Source: Chryseobacterium sp. c4a (lineage in GTDB: Bacteria; Bacteroidota; Bacteroidia; Flavobacteriales; Weeksellaceae). Taken from it: a DNA stretch of 64,000 nucleotides. The DNA lies in NCBI RefSeq assembly GCF_009900745.1, contig NZ_WXVU01000023.1, positions 1 through 64,000 on the forward strand, in the 5' to 3' direction. A program made the translations under genes and the position numbers. Positions 51,700-60,678 of the stretch are shown in pieces. The notes beneath the pieces were generated by a model that worked only from the letters and a program-made list of their open reading frames with translations, was not told the origin of the DNA and ran no database searches. Position 1 is the stretch's first letter. Each line of letters starts with the position of its first letter.

Positions 51700-52061
51700 A
51701 GCTGTATAGCAGTTTTGGATTCCTGTCTCTGATTGAACTCATCCATAAAATCATTTCCCCAGTTTTCCATCATGGCTACAATCGGCAAAAGAGATTCTCC
51801 GAGTGGTGTTAAAAAATATTCAACTTTGGGCGGGAGGACGGGATAGATAATTTTTTCAACGATACCGTGTTCTTCCAGTTCTTTTAATTGTAAGCTTAAA
51901 ACCCGTTTGCTGGCTCCCGGATGATGTCTGGATAATTCACTGGGTCTTCGTATTCCCTGATGAATAGAATTGATTAAGCAGGGTTTCCATTTTCCGCCTA
52001 TAATTTCCACTGTAATACTCATGCCGCAGCTGAAATCTTTTGGTATTTTCTTCTCGTACAT
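51696..52061 (-). CDS. HxlR-family transcriptional regulator
   Basis: 121 residues of the winged-helix HxlR family: CGMSITVEIIGGKWKPCLIN opens the domain, RRPSELSRHHPGASKRVLSL is the recognition region, and YPVLPPKVEYFLTPLGESLL is the wing. Cys12 precedes the domain at the place where some HxlR regulators sense redox or electrophile stress. It is divergent from the NTF2-like gene at 52217, and a palindrome in the shared promoter is a candidate operator. Confidence 0.93.
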   Translation of the reverse strand: MYEKKIPKDFSCGMSITVEIIGGKWKPCLINSIHQGIRRPSELSRHHPGASKRVLSLQLKELEEHGIVEKIIYPVLPPKVEYFLTPLGESLLPIVAMMENWGNDFMDEFNQRQESKTAIQL

Positions 52062-52093
52062 TTTATCTCTGTTTTTTAAGGTACAAATTTAGG

Positions 52094-52116
52094 AATATTA
52101 CCATTTGGGTATTATA
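52094..52116. promoter_or_regulatory. Candidate HxlR operator in a divergent promoter
   Basis: AATATTACC and GGTATTATA form an inverted repeat matching at 7 of 9 positions across a 5-base centre, between the HxlR gene and the NTF2-like gene. Confidence 0.4.
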
Positions 52117-52216
52117 GGGATAATATTTTCACCATTCCAAAATTTTCACCCTTATTTCTTTCCATTCCGGAGGCGAATACCTTTGCCGATAGTTTTTAAT
52201 CAAAATAATATACAAC

Positions 52217-52987
52217 ATGAATTTATTATCCAACAGAGATAAGGCAGAGGCTATTCAAAATAGCATTGAAACGGAAACATTATTGGAAATCGGATTAATC
52301 AATCCTAAGTCATACAAACAGCATAATCCTCATGTAGAAACGGGATTAGAAGCGATTCAGGCACTGCATGAACAAATGCCGATGGAAAAAGTCTATACGA
52401 ATGTGGTGCGTAAATTCCAGGATGGTGATTACGGTTTTGTACATGTGGATTATTTCCTTTTTGAACCTACGGTTGCTTTCGATATCCATCGTTTTGAGAA
52501 CGGAATGAGTGTTGAACATTGGGATAACCTGCAGATCAATTCCAAAAGATTAAATAAAAGCGGTAGAACCATGACTGACGGGAAAACGAAGGCAATAGAT
52601 CATCATAAAACGGAGGCGAATAAGGCTCTTGTAAGAAGTTTTATTCAACAGGTTCTGATTGATGATGATAAGGAACAGGCTTCAGATTATTTTAAAGGAA
52701 ATCAACTGATACAGCATAATCCTGATATGGAGGATGGAGTTCAGGAGTATTTCAACGGGTTGGCAGCGATGAAGGAGGCGGGAAAAGCTCAGGTTTATCA
52801 CAAGATCCAAATGGTGTTGGGAGAGGGGAACTTTGTCCTGGTGCTGAGCGAGGGATATATCGGAGAGATACACTCTGCTTTTTATGATCTGTATAGAGTA
52901 GAGGATGATAAAATTATGGAGCATTGGGATGTTATTGAAGCAATTCCGGCTCCTGAGCACCGTAAAAACACGAATGGTAAATTCTAA
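52217..52987 (+). CDS. Tandem SnoaL/NTF2-like protein
   Basis: 256 residues with two related halves. The first (about 8-110) has LINPKSYKQHNPHVETGLEA and GFVHVDYFLFEPTVAFDIHR with EHWDNLQ. The second (about 130-245) has YFKGNQLIQHNPDMEDGVQE and VEDDKIMEHWDVIEAIPAP. The repeated QHNP and EHWD motifs are standard in SnoaL-like domains of this group. Such proteins can be isomerases, hydrolases or carriers; no function follows from sequence. It is divergent from the HxlR gene and overlaps the next gene by 14 bases. Confidence 0.85.
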   Translation: MNLLSNRDKAEAIQNSIETETLLEIGLINPKSYKQHNPHVETGLEAIQALHEQMPMEKVYTNVVRKFQDGDYGFVHVDYFLFEPTVAFDIHRFENGMSVEHWDNLQINSKRLNKSGRTMTDGKTKAIDHHKTEANKALVRSFIQQVLIDDDKEQASDYFKGNQLIQHNPDMEDGVQEYFNGLAAMKEAGKAQVYHKIQMVLGEGNFVLVLSEGYIGEIHSAFYDLYRVEDDKIMEHWDVIEAIPAPEHRKNTNGKF

Positions 52988-53222
52988 GATTTTGAAAGAT
53001 CAGCACCAATATTATCGATTGCTTAACACATTGTTTGTAGTGCTTCCAACTACTTTTACCATATCTGTACTCTCTGTTTTTATCAAAGAAGTTCCTGATG
53101 GAAAATGGATAGAAGCATTTTTCAAGTCATGGGCTTTCTCATTGCCTGTTGCCTATGTATGTGTTCTGTTATTCTTACCTGTGGCACATAAAATAACCGG
53201 TATCATTTTAAAAGAAGACTAA
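52974..53222 (+). CDS. DUF2798-like small membrane protein
   Basis: 82 residues from the ATG at 52974 (MVNSKILKDQHQYYRLLNTL), overlapping the end of the NTF2-like gene by 14 bases. Two membrane segments are visible: LFVVLPTTFTISVLSVFI and AFSLPVAYVCVLLFLPVA. The pattern of two hairpin-like segments with WxxAF...PVA is that of DUF2798. It is coupled to the NTF2-like gene; function is unknown. A longer frame from 52905 would sit inside the previous gene. Confidence 0.75.
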   Translation: MVNSKILKDQHQYYRLLNTLFVVLPTTFTISVLSVFIKEVPDGKWIEAFFKSWAFSLPVAYVCVLLFLPVAHKITGIILKED

Positions 53223-53306
53223 ACAAGCCTTTGTTCTGTCTGTTTATATTGTATTTTTGATTATACTTTAAAAAGTCTTATCATTTAGAATTTAAACGAA
53301 TACAAT

Positions 53307-53804
53307 ATGAGAAAACGAATACCATCAAGAATAGAAACGAAGGGATATATTTTAGGTAAATTAATGATTCTGTCGTTGTTGATATTGATTTCTTGTAAAG
53401 AAAATAAGAGCAAAACAGATCATAATATTATGGAACATACTGAAACCATTCAATCTGTAAAAATGGTTTCTGCCGGTGGAGAACTGGGTTTTTCTTCCAG
53501 CACTTTAATTGATAAAGATTCTATTCATTATAGCCGTACAGTAGCTGCTAATGAAGCTGAAAATCTGACCTACAGCCGAAAAGTGAAGACTGAAGACTGG
53601 AAAAACCTGGTTGCTACAACTGATCAGAAACTATTTAGAGCAGCAAAGGAAGGGAAAAGTGTACAGCCTGTAGACGGAATTGATACCAAGATTATCATCA
53701 CAACAAGTACTGGGGGTATTTCCAAAATGAATGCCTATGATAATCCTGTATGGAAAAACATCCGTGATCTGGTAGATCAATTGGGCGGACAATATAGAAG
53801 GTGA
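53307..53804 (+). CDS. Lipoprotein of unknown function, 165 aa
   Basis: The N-terminus has a signal with lipobox (LMILSLLILISCKENK), placing the lipid Cys near residue 31; a Met at 53364 would put the signal at the very start and may be the real start. The mature part of about 135 residues includes AGGELGFSSSTLIDKDSIHY and TEDWKNLVATTDQKLFRAAK, a pattern seen in small Bacteroidota lipoproteins. The stop codon lies in the left arm of the terminator at 53800-53833. Function is unknown. Confidence 0.7.
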   Translation: MRKRIPSRIETKGYILGKLMILSLLILISCKENKSKTDHNIMEHTETIQSVKMVSAGGELGFSSSTLIDKDSIHYSRTVAANEAENLTYSRKVKTEDWKNLVATTDQKLFRAAKEGKSVQPVDGIDTKIIITTSTGGISKMNAYDNPVWKNIRDLVDQLGGQYRR

Positions 53805-53833
53805 ATGAATGTGATGTTCATTCACCTTTTTTG
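53800..53833 (+). terminator. Rho-independent terminator
   Basis: GGTGAATGAA pairs with TTCATTCACC around TGTGATG, followed by TTTTTT. The stop codon of the lipoprotein gene lies in the left arm. Confidence 0.9.
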
Positions 53834-53919
53834 TTACATTTAAAGAATTAAAAATCAGCTGAAATTGATGAAAGATTTTTGTAAAAAATAAATGAAGATC
53901 TAATAAAACTGGATTAATA

Positions 53920-54624
53920 ATGATAGTAAGAACCTTCCTTAAAGATTTAGCCTATTTTGAATACTATATTCAATTAAATAATGACGATATTGAGTATTAC
54001 CTGAACGAATTAAGAGCTGGAAGAGTGGCGGAAGAAAGAATCTCTGCTGTAAACCGCCAGATATTTACCACAACTCTGCATACAGTTATTGCAAAATACT
54101 CGGCAGGATATACTGTACAGGATATTATACCCGATTTTCTAAAAGCTATTGATCGTTTGCCTGAAGGATGGAAAAGCTGGAAAGAGCAAATTCGGTTTGA
54201 TGATTATATTCTTATGCTCTGGATGCTGTCGCTAGGCATTTTACTTGCTATTGACGATTCAGATTTTAGTAGAATTGTAAGTGTTTTGAAAGCAAACGGG
54301 CATCAGGATTACCTCTATGATATTATCATTGCATTCCAGGCAGGGCAACAGCCTTTATCAGATTCTCTGTTGGTTTTTCCTAATGTTTTTGTTTTTTTGA
54401 AAGAGCTCTACGAAACGAAAGATACTGCCAAATTAAAGAAATATCTCGATGATCATTGGTACAAAAAAATGAAAGAGAGCTATTGGTATGAAAGTGATAA
54501 AAGCAAGCAGTCTTCATTCTTTGGATATTGGAGTTTTGAAAGTGCTGTTTTCATGAAAATAGTAAATCTGGATGATCAATTTTTGAAGGATCAGAGATAT
54601 TATCCGAATGATCTGATCCATTGA
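53920..54624 (+). CDS. PoNi-type immunity protein (DUF1910/DUF1911-like)
   Basis: 234 residues, all-helical and cytosolic. The N-terminal part has LKDLAYFEYYIQLNNDDIEY. The C-terminal end has the family's hallmark, YWSFESAVFMKIVNLDD followed by DQRYYPNDLIH, where the first motif precedes the PYYPxDLxH-like end. Proteins of this type protect against PoNe DNase toxins delivered by type VI or other secretion systems. No PoNe toxin gene is beside it, so it appears to be an orphan immunity gene. The identification rests on the C-terminal motif from memory. Confidence 0.75.
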   Translation: MIVRTFLKDLAYFEYYIQLNNDDIEYYLNELRAGRVAEERISAVNRQIFTTTLHTVIAKYSAGYTVQDIIPDFLKAIDRLPEGWKSWKEQIRFDDYILMLWMLSLGILLAIDDSDFSRIVSVLKANGHQDYLYDIIIAFQAGQQPLSDSLLVFPNVFVFLKELYETKDTAKLKKYLDDHWYKKMKESYWYESDKSKQSSFFGYWSFESAVFMKIVNLDDQFLKDQRYYPNDLIH

Positions 54625-54722
54625 AGTAGATTCCCGAAAAATAGAGGGTAAGAAAATAATACATTATATTTGATCTTCTTATCATGGGAAAGAGTGCATC
54701 TTATCCCTCATAAAATCTACCT

Positions 54723-54992
54723 ATGTCTACATCAAAATTAAGCCTGGCTGCCACTATAACTCATATTATTTTACTTGTGATACTGATGAAGTATAATGAG
54801 TGGTTGTTTACTTATGATTGGGAAAATGATGTCATGTTCCTGATTGTTGTGGTTGTCATTCTAGCCTTGATGTTAGCCATTGCATCAAGAAAAACGAGAC
54901 TGGGAGCTGTATTGATGGTAGCCAATGGGATTTATACCGTAATCTGCTTTTTTATATTGTTTTTCGCTTTAACTTATACTTTTAAAGTGTAA
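54723..54992 (+). CDS. Small membrane protein, 89 aa
   Basis: Three hydrophobic segments: LAATITHIILLVILMK, MFLIVVVVILALMLAIAS and the C-terminal GIYTVICFFILFFALTYTF. A short loop with WLFTYDWENDV is between the first two. No family is recognised. It may be carried with the PoNi-like gene, whose stop is 98 bases upstream. Confidence 0.6.
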   Translation: MSTSKLSLAATITHIILLVILMKYNEWLFTYDWENDVMFLIVVVVILALMLAIASRKTRLGAVLMVANGIYTVICFFILFFALTYTFKV

Positions 54993-55029
54993 AACGTATA
55001 GCCGGAATGAAGACCAGTTTATCAATTAA

Positions 55030-55062
55030 TCCCTGCTCTCTAATTTAAAGAGGGCAGGGATT
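55030..55062. terminator. Hairpin between convergent genes
   Basis: ATCCCTGCTCTCT pairs with AGAGGGCAGGGAT with one mismatch. There is no long T run on either side, so it may end transcription only weakly. Confidence 0.5.
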
Positions 55063-55153
55063 GCCATTTTCTCAATGAAAAAATGGAGTACATGGTTTAA
55101 AATTTAAATAATTTATAGGTTTTGTGAACAAAACAGCTTGGTGAGATTATTAT

Positions 55154-55684
55154 CTATAAAGGCATAAAAGCAATGGCATCCACTTCTATCATCATCCCAT
55201 CCAATGCTAATTTGGGAACAGGAATTAAAGTGCTGGCAGGGAACTTGTTGTTTTTCCATACTTTATGCATTTCTTCTGTCCAGATTCTAAGCTTCTCCTG
55301 ATCGTGATCAACAATCAATACTGTAATTTTAAGGACATCATCAGGCTTCAAATGATATTCTTTAAGCACTGTTTCCAGGTTTTTCAAAGCAAACTGAACT
55401 TGTTGTCTAAAGTCTACAGAGAGATTATGGTGCAGGTCTTCACCACCGCTTTGTCCTGATATAAATACATATTTTTCATTCCCTACGCCGCTTGTTGCAT
55501 GTGAAAAAGCAAATGGAGTAGGGTCAAATAGAGTTTCTGGGTTTTTAGACTCGACGTTTGTCATATTTTTTTGTTTGTTGGTTTTATTGTTGCTAGTTTG
55601 TGAACAGCTTGAAAATAACAACATAAAAATAAATGAAGCCAGAAGAAGCTTTCCTTTATATATGATGTTTTTAGAATGAATCAT
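55154..55684 (-). CDS. Exported Rid-family (RidA-like) lipoprotein
   Basis: 176 residues. The N-terminus carries a lipoprotein signal ending LLFSSC, then a linker and the RidA fold from about 55 to 175 (NEKYVFISGQSGGEDLHHNL, FRQQVQFALKNLETVLKEYH, DDVLKITVLIVDHDQ). The Arg that in RidA binds the imine carboxylate is expected right after PA in the C-terminal strand; here the text is FPASTLIPVP, so it is Ser. The protein is unlikely to be a true enamine/imine deaminase. The periplasmic or surface location is also unusual for this family. Confidence 0.85.
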   Translation of the reverse strand: MIHSKNIIYKGKLLLASFIFMLLFSSCSQTSNNKTNKQKNMTNVESKNPETLFDPTPFAFSHATSGVGNEKYVFISGQSGGEDLHHNLSVDFRQQVQFALKNLETVLKEYHLKPDDVLKITVLIVDHDQEKLRIWTEEMHKVWKNNKFPASTLIPVPKLALDGMMIEVDAIAFMPL

Positions 55685-55799
55685 GACTGGTAAAGTTTAA
55701 ATTGATGAAGCAAAGGTAAACTGAATCATTTTTCAAAACGTTTACATATGTTGAGGGAATTCAATATTATAATGCATAACTAACGATGCTTTCGTATAT

Positions 55800-56762
55800 C
55801 TATAATGACAATACAATTTTACCAAACAAAGGGCGGTTTCGATTTGTATCTTCTATTCTTTGATGGGCATTTTGAATGTCTTCAAGTGGAAATACACTAT
55901 CTATAACTGGTTTTACGTGTCCGCTTTCAATTAATTGCGTAATATGATGAACTTCATCTCTGCTTTGTCTGGTAAAAACGAAATGATAGGTAGCATTTTT
56001 TTCCCAGGCATGGATAAGATTTTGAGGCTGAGGAATATCAACCAATGTGACAATTCTGCCATAATCAGCTAAGACAAGCGGACTGTCTGATAATGTACTG
56101 CCTCCAACGGTATCAATAATTACATCGACACCTTTCCCATTTGTAAGAGTTTGTACTTCTTCAATATAGTTTTTTTGATGGTGATCAATAATTACATCCG
56201 CGCCAAGATTGTGAAGCTCTTTATGTAAAGTACTTTGCCCTGTTGTATAGACAAAAGCTCCAAGTGATTTAGCAACCTGTATGGCTAATGTTCCGACTCC
56301 TCCGGCACCCCCAAGAATAAGAATGGTGTCTCCTTTTTTTAATTGTGCTCTTACAACCAGCATTTCCCAGACTGTTCCCCCAATCAGAGGAATGGAAGCT
56401 GCTTCTTCATAACTAATATTCTCAGGCATTCTTGACAATGAGGATTCATCAGTAACATGATACTCCGCATAGCTTCCGGTACTGCCAAAACGTGGTGAAT
56501 AATAAACCTTATCACCGGGTTTCCAGTTTTTAACAGCATCGCCCACTGCTACAATATCACCTGCAATATCGTGCCCCGTTATGATAGGTAAATCAAATAA
56601 AGGAGCATAATCCCCTCGTCTTATCTGATAATCCAATGGATTGATTGATGTAGCTTTTACTTTTACCAATACCTGAGAAGGATTTGTGATAGATGGAGTA
56701 GGAATTTCTGCAGATTGAAGGACTTCCGGCCCCCCATAATTTTTGATGACAATAGCTTTCAT
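55800..56762 (-). CDS. NADPH-dependent quinone/alkene oxidoreductase (zinc-free MDR)
   Basis: 320 residues of the medium-chain dehydrogenase/reductase family. The N-terminal catalytic part has NYGGPEVLQSAEIPTPSITN and GHDIAGDIVAVGDAVKNW. The cofactor domain has ILGGAGGVGTLAIQVAKSLG near 150-168, of the NADPH-preferring type. No zinc ligand set is seen, so it belongs to the quinone oxidoreductase branch. It lies 28 bases downstream of the alpha/beta-hydrolase gene and is likely in one operon with it, next to the LysR regulator. Confidence 0.92.
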   Translation of the reverse strand: MKAIVIKNYGGPEVLQSAEIPTPSITNPSQVLVKVKATSINPLDYQIRRGDYAPLFDLPIITGHDIAGDIVAVGDAVKNWKPGDKVYYSPRFGSTGSYAEYHVTDESSLSRMPENISYEEAASIPLIGGTVWEMLVVRAQLKKGDTILILGGAGGVGTLAIQVAKSLGAFVYTTGQSTLHKELHNLGADVIIDHHQKNYIEEVQTLTNGKGVDVIIDTVGGSTLSDSPLVLADYGRIVTLVDIPQPQNLIHAWEKNATYHFVFTRQSRDEVHHITQLIESGHVKPVIDSVFPLEDIQNAHQRIEDTNRNRPLFGKIVLSL

Positions 56763-56790
56763 AATAAGATATCTGTTTATTTAATAGTTG

Positions 56791-57768
56791 TTATTGAGGA
56801 AGAGTTTTCATGAATTCAAGAATCTCAGTACCGATTTCCGTAGCATGGGTTTCTAATGCGAAATGTCCGGTATTGTAAAACTTGAGTCGGGCATTGGGAA
56901 GGTCTTTTTTATAAGCTTCTGCACCTTCTGGTAAGAAGTAGGGATCCTTATTTCCCCAGACCAATAAAAGTTTTGGCTGATGCTTTCTGAAATATTCATG
57001 AAATTTTGGGTATAAAGCTACATTCGTTCTGTAATCTTTAACCAAATCAAGCTGTATTTCTATATTTCCCGGTCTATCCAGGAACTTTTGGTCTAATGTA
57101 TACGCTTCAGGAGCTATTAAAGAAATGTCTGATACTCCATGATGGTATTGAAAATAGGTAGCTTCTTTAGAAACAAAATCTTTCAAAGAAAGTCGATTAG
57201 CTTCTGAGGGCTCCTTCCAGTATTTTTGTATAGGATTCCATTCTGTGCTTAATCCTTCTTCATAGGCATTTCCGTTTTGAGAAACAATACCTGTTATTTT
57301 TTCAGGATTATTCAAGGCAAGGCGTAATCCTACCGGAGCACCATAATCAAAAATATAGATGGTAAAACGTTTCATTCCTAATGTATCGACAAAGGCCTGC
57401 ATCGTAGCCGCAAGATTGTCAAATGTATAATTGAAATGTTGATGATCCGGAGCATCAGAATACCCAAATCCTGGTAGATCAGGGGCAATGACATGGTACT
57501 TTGTACTCAATATGGGAATTAGGTTTCTAAACATGTGTGATGAGGTTGGGTAACCATGTAGCAATAATATGATGGGAGCATCCGTAGAACCTGCTTCTCT
57601 GTAGAATAGATTTAAGTTGTTGACTTTGATGTTGCGATAATGAACTGATTGATTTTCCATAATGTGAGAATTTAAATTAAAGGTATGAGTAGCTTGTGCC
57701 ATCGTTAAAGTATTGGTGAATAGTCCAATTGACAATCCTGTAATGAGTTTTCTGAATTTTATTTCCAT
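56791..57768 (-). CDS. Exported alpha/beta hydrolase with Asp nucleophile
   Basis: 325 residues. The N-terminus has a signal-like hydrophobic segment (LITGLSIGLFTNTLTMAQA). A second in-frame Met at MENQSVHYR, about 37 residues on, could give a cytosolic form. The oxyanion loop is HGYPTSSHMF and the nucleophile elbow YIFDYGAPVG has Asp in place of Ser, as in epoxide hydrolases and haloalkane dehalogenases. The acid is probably in GNKDPYF, and the His in GHFALETH. Substrate is unknown. It is divergent from the LysR gene, which is its likely regulator. Confidence 0.9.
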   Translation of the reverse strand: MEIKFRKLITGLSIGLFTNTLTMAQATHTFNLNSHIMENQSVHYRNIKVNNLNLFYREAGSTDAPIILLLHGYPTSSHMFRNLIPILSTKYHVIAPDLPGFGYSDAPDHQHFNYTFDNLAATMQAFVDTLGMKRFTIYIFDYGAPVGLRLALNNPEKITGIVSQNGNAYEEGLSTEWNPIQKYWKEPSEANRLSLKDFVSKEATYFQYHHGVSDISLIAPEAYTLDQKFLDRPGNIEIQLDLVKDYRTNVALYPKFHEYFRKHQPKLLLVWGNKDPYFLPEGAEAYKKDLPNARLKFYNTGHFALETHATEIGTEILEFMKTLPQ

Positions 57769-57863
57769 TGAATTCTTTTTGAGATTTCAAAATTAATACG
57801 GATATTTGATTATTAAAAACGATTAATTTTAATAATTATAATCACTTTTAATGATTAATAAGA
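57769..57863. promoter_or_regulatory. Divergent promoter region between hydrolase and LysR genes
   Basis: 95 bases, very AT-rich, with overlapping inverted repeats around ATTAATTTTAATAATTATAA (57829-57848) and ATTAAAAACGATTAATTTTAAT-like text. This is the usual place for a LysR site; no single palindrome stands out. Confidence 0.4.
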
Positions 57864-58721
57864 ATGAATACAAACGATTTGAAAATATTTGAAGCTGTTG
57901 CAGAGACAGGCAGTTTTACAAAAGCTGCTTCCTTAATGTTTACGGTTCAGTCTAATGTAACAGCAAGAATAAAAAGCCTTGAGGAAGAGTTTGATACCAA
58001 GTTGTTTTCACGTACTTCGAGAAAAGTAGAACTTACTTCAGAGGGAATGATTCTGATGCAGTATTGTAAACAGATTCAGCACTTGGTGGAAGAAGCCAAA
58101 TATAATATTCGAAGTGGAGAAAATGTAAGAGGATGTCTGAAAATTGGGTGTATTGAAACAACGATGGTCTTAAAAGCACCGGAGATCCTCAAAACTTTTG
58201 AAGAAAAATATCCTGAAATTGAGCTGGAATTTAAATCCGATACTAGAGATTCGCTGATCGCAGGAGTATTAGATTATAGTTTGGATGCCGCATTTGTTTC
58301 TGCCCCTATTATTGCCAACGGACTGGAAAAAATTAATATTAAAGAAGAACAGCTTGTTATTTTAACGTCCTCCAAAGGCCCTCATTTGCAGACATTACTT
58401 GAAAAATCACCTTTAAAAATTGTAGTATTTGATGATGGCTGTATCTTTAGAGAAAGATTTGAGTCCTGGTTGAGCCATAAAGGCGTTATGAATTATAAAA
58501 GTACTGTCCTGAATTCTTTTGAGGGAATTGTCAACTTTGTAGAAGCAGGCCTAGGTATCAGTATATTACCGGAAGAAATTGTTTCTAAATATTATGGTGG
58601 AAGAGAAATCAAAAGTTATGGTTTGAATAAACAATTGGGAACCATGAACACTGTTCTTATTTTCAGAAAAGACGGCCCACAATCAAGAGCTTTGCAGTGT
58701 TTTATTGATATGCATTCATAA
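57864..58721 (+). CDS. LysR-family transcriptional regulator
   Basis: 285 residues. The N-terminal winged helix has FEAVAETGSFTKAASLMFTV and RIKSLEEEFDTKLFSRTSRK. The effector domain runs from about 90 to 285 with LKIGCIETTMVLKAPEILKT and a second half with GIVNFVEAGLGISILPEEIV. It is divergent from the hydrolase-oxidoreductase pair and probably controls it. The inducer is unknown. Confidence 0.95.
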   Translation: MNTNDLKIFEAVAETGSFTKAASLMFTVQSNVTARIKSLEEEFDTKLFSRTSRKVELTSEGMILMQYCKQIQHLVEEAKYNIRSGENVRGCLKIGCIETTMVLKAPEILKTFEEKYPEIELEFKSDTRDSLIAGVLDYSLDAAFVSAPIIANGLEKINIKEEQLVILTSSKGPHLQTLLEKSPLKIVVFDDGCIFRERFESWLSHKGVMNYKSTVLNSFEGIVNFVEAGLGISILPEEIVSKYYGGREIKSYGLNKQLGTMNTVLIFRKDGPQSRALQCFIDMHS

Positions 58722-58755
58722 AAGCGGTATCCTTAATATAGTAAAAAATTAAAGT

Positions 58756-59655
58756 ATGGCAAAAGCGATCGAAACACTTGAACAATTCTACAGGAACAAA
58801 TACGGAATGTTATCTGAAGATTTTTTTCAGCATGAAGGGCAATTTAATATCTTTAAGATTGAAGACAGGATGTATTCAGGGATGGCTTCTCCTACCTTTA
58901 TCCGAAGAGATTTTCATAAGATCATGTGGTTTCAGGGGGATAATGTGTTTCATTATGGAGATCGGAGTATTCCTATAGCCGGAAATACATTACTTTTCTT
59001 TCATCCGTATTTCCCTTATACTTACGAACCTTTAACTGCAGATTCTAAAGGTTATTTTTGTGTCTTTAATGATGAATTTCTAAAAGATAATTTTCGTTCC
59101 AATCTATTTGAACTTCCGCTATTTACAGCAGATGCCTACCCTGTTTTCGCTTTAAAAGAGGAAGAAACAACGGAGGTTAAGGCAATATTTGAAAAGATAT
59201 CCAAAGAAATGAATTCAGATTTTCGTTATAAATATGATCTAATTAAAAATTATATCTGTGAATTAATTTATTTCGGATTGAAGCTGCAGCCTTTAAACTG
59301 TTCCTTTGAGTCGTCCAATGCCGCTGCCAGAATTACTTCAGTATTTATGGAACTTTTAGAGCGGCAGTTTCCCATTGAATCTACTGCACAACGTTTTGAA
59401 TTTCGCTCTCCCAAAGCTTTTGCTGATCGGCTGTCTATTCATGTTAATTATCTTAATCGCGCTATAAAAAAACAAACAGGCCGAACCACTTCTGAGCATA
59501 TTTTTGAGCGTTTGATTTCTGAAGCCAAAATCCTTTTAAAATATACAGATTGGAATATTTCAGAGATTAGTTATGTCCTTGGTTTTGAAGATCAGGCTCA
59601 TTTCAATAATTTTTTTAAGAAACAAACCCAAACCAGTCCAACCCGTTTAAGATAG
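58756..59655 (+). CDS. AraC-family transcriptional regulator
   Basis: 299 residues. The N-terminal part is a cupin-like sensor (DRSIPIAGNTLLFFHPYFPY). The AraC domain covers about 190-299 with TAQRFEFRSPKAFADRLSIH, LLKYTDWNISEISYVLGFED and the closing FFKKQTQTSPTRLR. It follows the LysR gene by 34 bases and precedes an SDR gene by 66, in the same direction, so it may govern the SDR gene. Confidence 0.94.
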   Translation: MAKAIETLEQFYRNKYGMLSEDFFQHEGQFNIFKIEDRMYSGMASPTFIRRDFHKIMWFQGDNVFHYGDRSIPIAGNTLLFFHPYFPYTYEPLTADSKGYFCVFNDEFLKDNFRSNLFELPLFTADAYPVFALKEEETTEVKAIFEKISKEMNSDFRYKYDLIKNYICELIYFGLKLQPLNCSFESSNAAARITSVFMELLERQFPIESTAQRFEFRSPKAFADRLSIHVNYLNRAIKKQTGRTTSEHIFERLISEAKILLKYTDWNISEISYVLGFEDQAHFNNFFKKQTQTSPTRLR

Positions 59656-59721
59656 GTTTGAATTTGACAAGTATTGGTTTCTATATGACAAAATCCTGAT
59701 GGCTATCTGAGATAATTTTGT

Positions 59722-60573
59722 ATGAAAATAAAATTTATGAATCATACAAAAACCTGGTATATAACAGGAGCTTCCAAAGGAATGGGACTTTCACTGGTGA
59801 AAAAGTTGTTGGAAAAAGGGCATAAAGTAGCCGCTACTTCAAGAACAGCAGATACTTTTGAAAAATTAAATATTGAGAATGAAAATTTTCTTCCTTTAGA
59901 AGTCGATTTAAAAGATGAAGAATCTATAGCCAGATCAATAGAAAGAACAATAGAAAAATTTGGGAAACTGGATGTGGTAGTCAATAATGCAGGTTACGGA
60001 TTAGGAGGTGCAATTGAAGAGCTCAGTACCGAAGAGATTGAAAACAATTTTCAGATCAATTTTTTTGCTGTAGTACGAGTTATTCAGAAAGCATTACCTT
60101 ATTTAAGAAATCAGCGCTCTGGGCATATCATTAATATTTCATCGATTGCAGGATTTGCTCCCGGATTAGGATGGAGTATATATTCTGCAGCCAAATTTGC
60201 TGTGACAGGTTTGTCTGAAGCATTAGCTAATGATCTAGAACCATTAGGAATTAATGTAACAGCAGTTCTTCCCGGATGGTTTCGTACTCATTTTGCCAAA
60301 CAGGATTCTATCACTTTCAGCCAAAATCAAATAGAAGCGTATCAATTTTTACGAATAGCGCATCAAAAGATGAACGAAATAGACGGCAGCCAGCCAGGTG
60401 ATCCGGATCAACTGGCGGATGTTTTTATCAAATTGACTGCTGATGCCTATCCACCTGCTTTATTATTCTTAGGGAGTGATGCCTTTGAAAGAGCAGAAAA
60501 TAAAATTGCTCGGATGGCAGACCAACTCAAACAGTGGAAATATCTATCTTTTTCAACAGATTTTAAAGATTAA
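59722..60573 (+). CDS. Classical short-chain dehydrogenase/reductase
   Basis: 283 residues. The cofactor motif TGASKGMG is at residues 14-21, NNAGYG near 88-93, and the catalytic Ser, Tyr and Lys are in INISSIAGFAPG and YSAAKFAVTG. The Arg in SRTADTF suggests NADP preference. The start may be the second Met (MNHTKTWYITGASKGM), which gives the family's usual N-terminus. The substrate is unknown. It is preceded by the AraC gene at 58756-59655. Confidence 0.93.
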   Translation: MKIKFMNHTKTWYITGASKGMGLSLVKKLLEKGHKVAATSRTADTFEKLNIENENFLPLEVDLKDEESIARSIERTIEKFGKLDVVVNNAGYGLGGAIEELSTEEIENNFQINFFAVVRVIQKALPYLRNQRSGHIINISSIAGFAPGLGWSIYSAAKFAVTGLSEALANDLEPLGINVTAVLPGWFRTHFAKQDSITFSQNQIEAYQFLRIAHQKMNEIDGSQPGDPDQLADVFIKLTADAYPPALLFLGSDAFERAENKIARMADQLKQWKYLSFSTDFKD

Positions 60574-60678
60574 TTGAGTATGTTCTCAACAGAGTGAAAA
60601 TAAAAGCCTTTGAAAGCAACCGGATCTCTTTATTTTTCGTAGTTTACGCCTGTAAATAAATCACAATTTATATACTTT

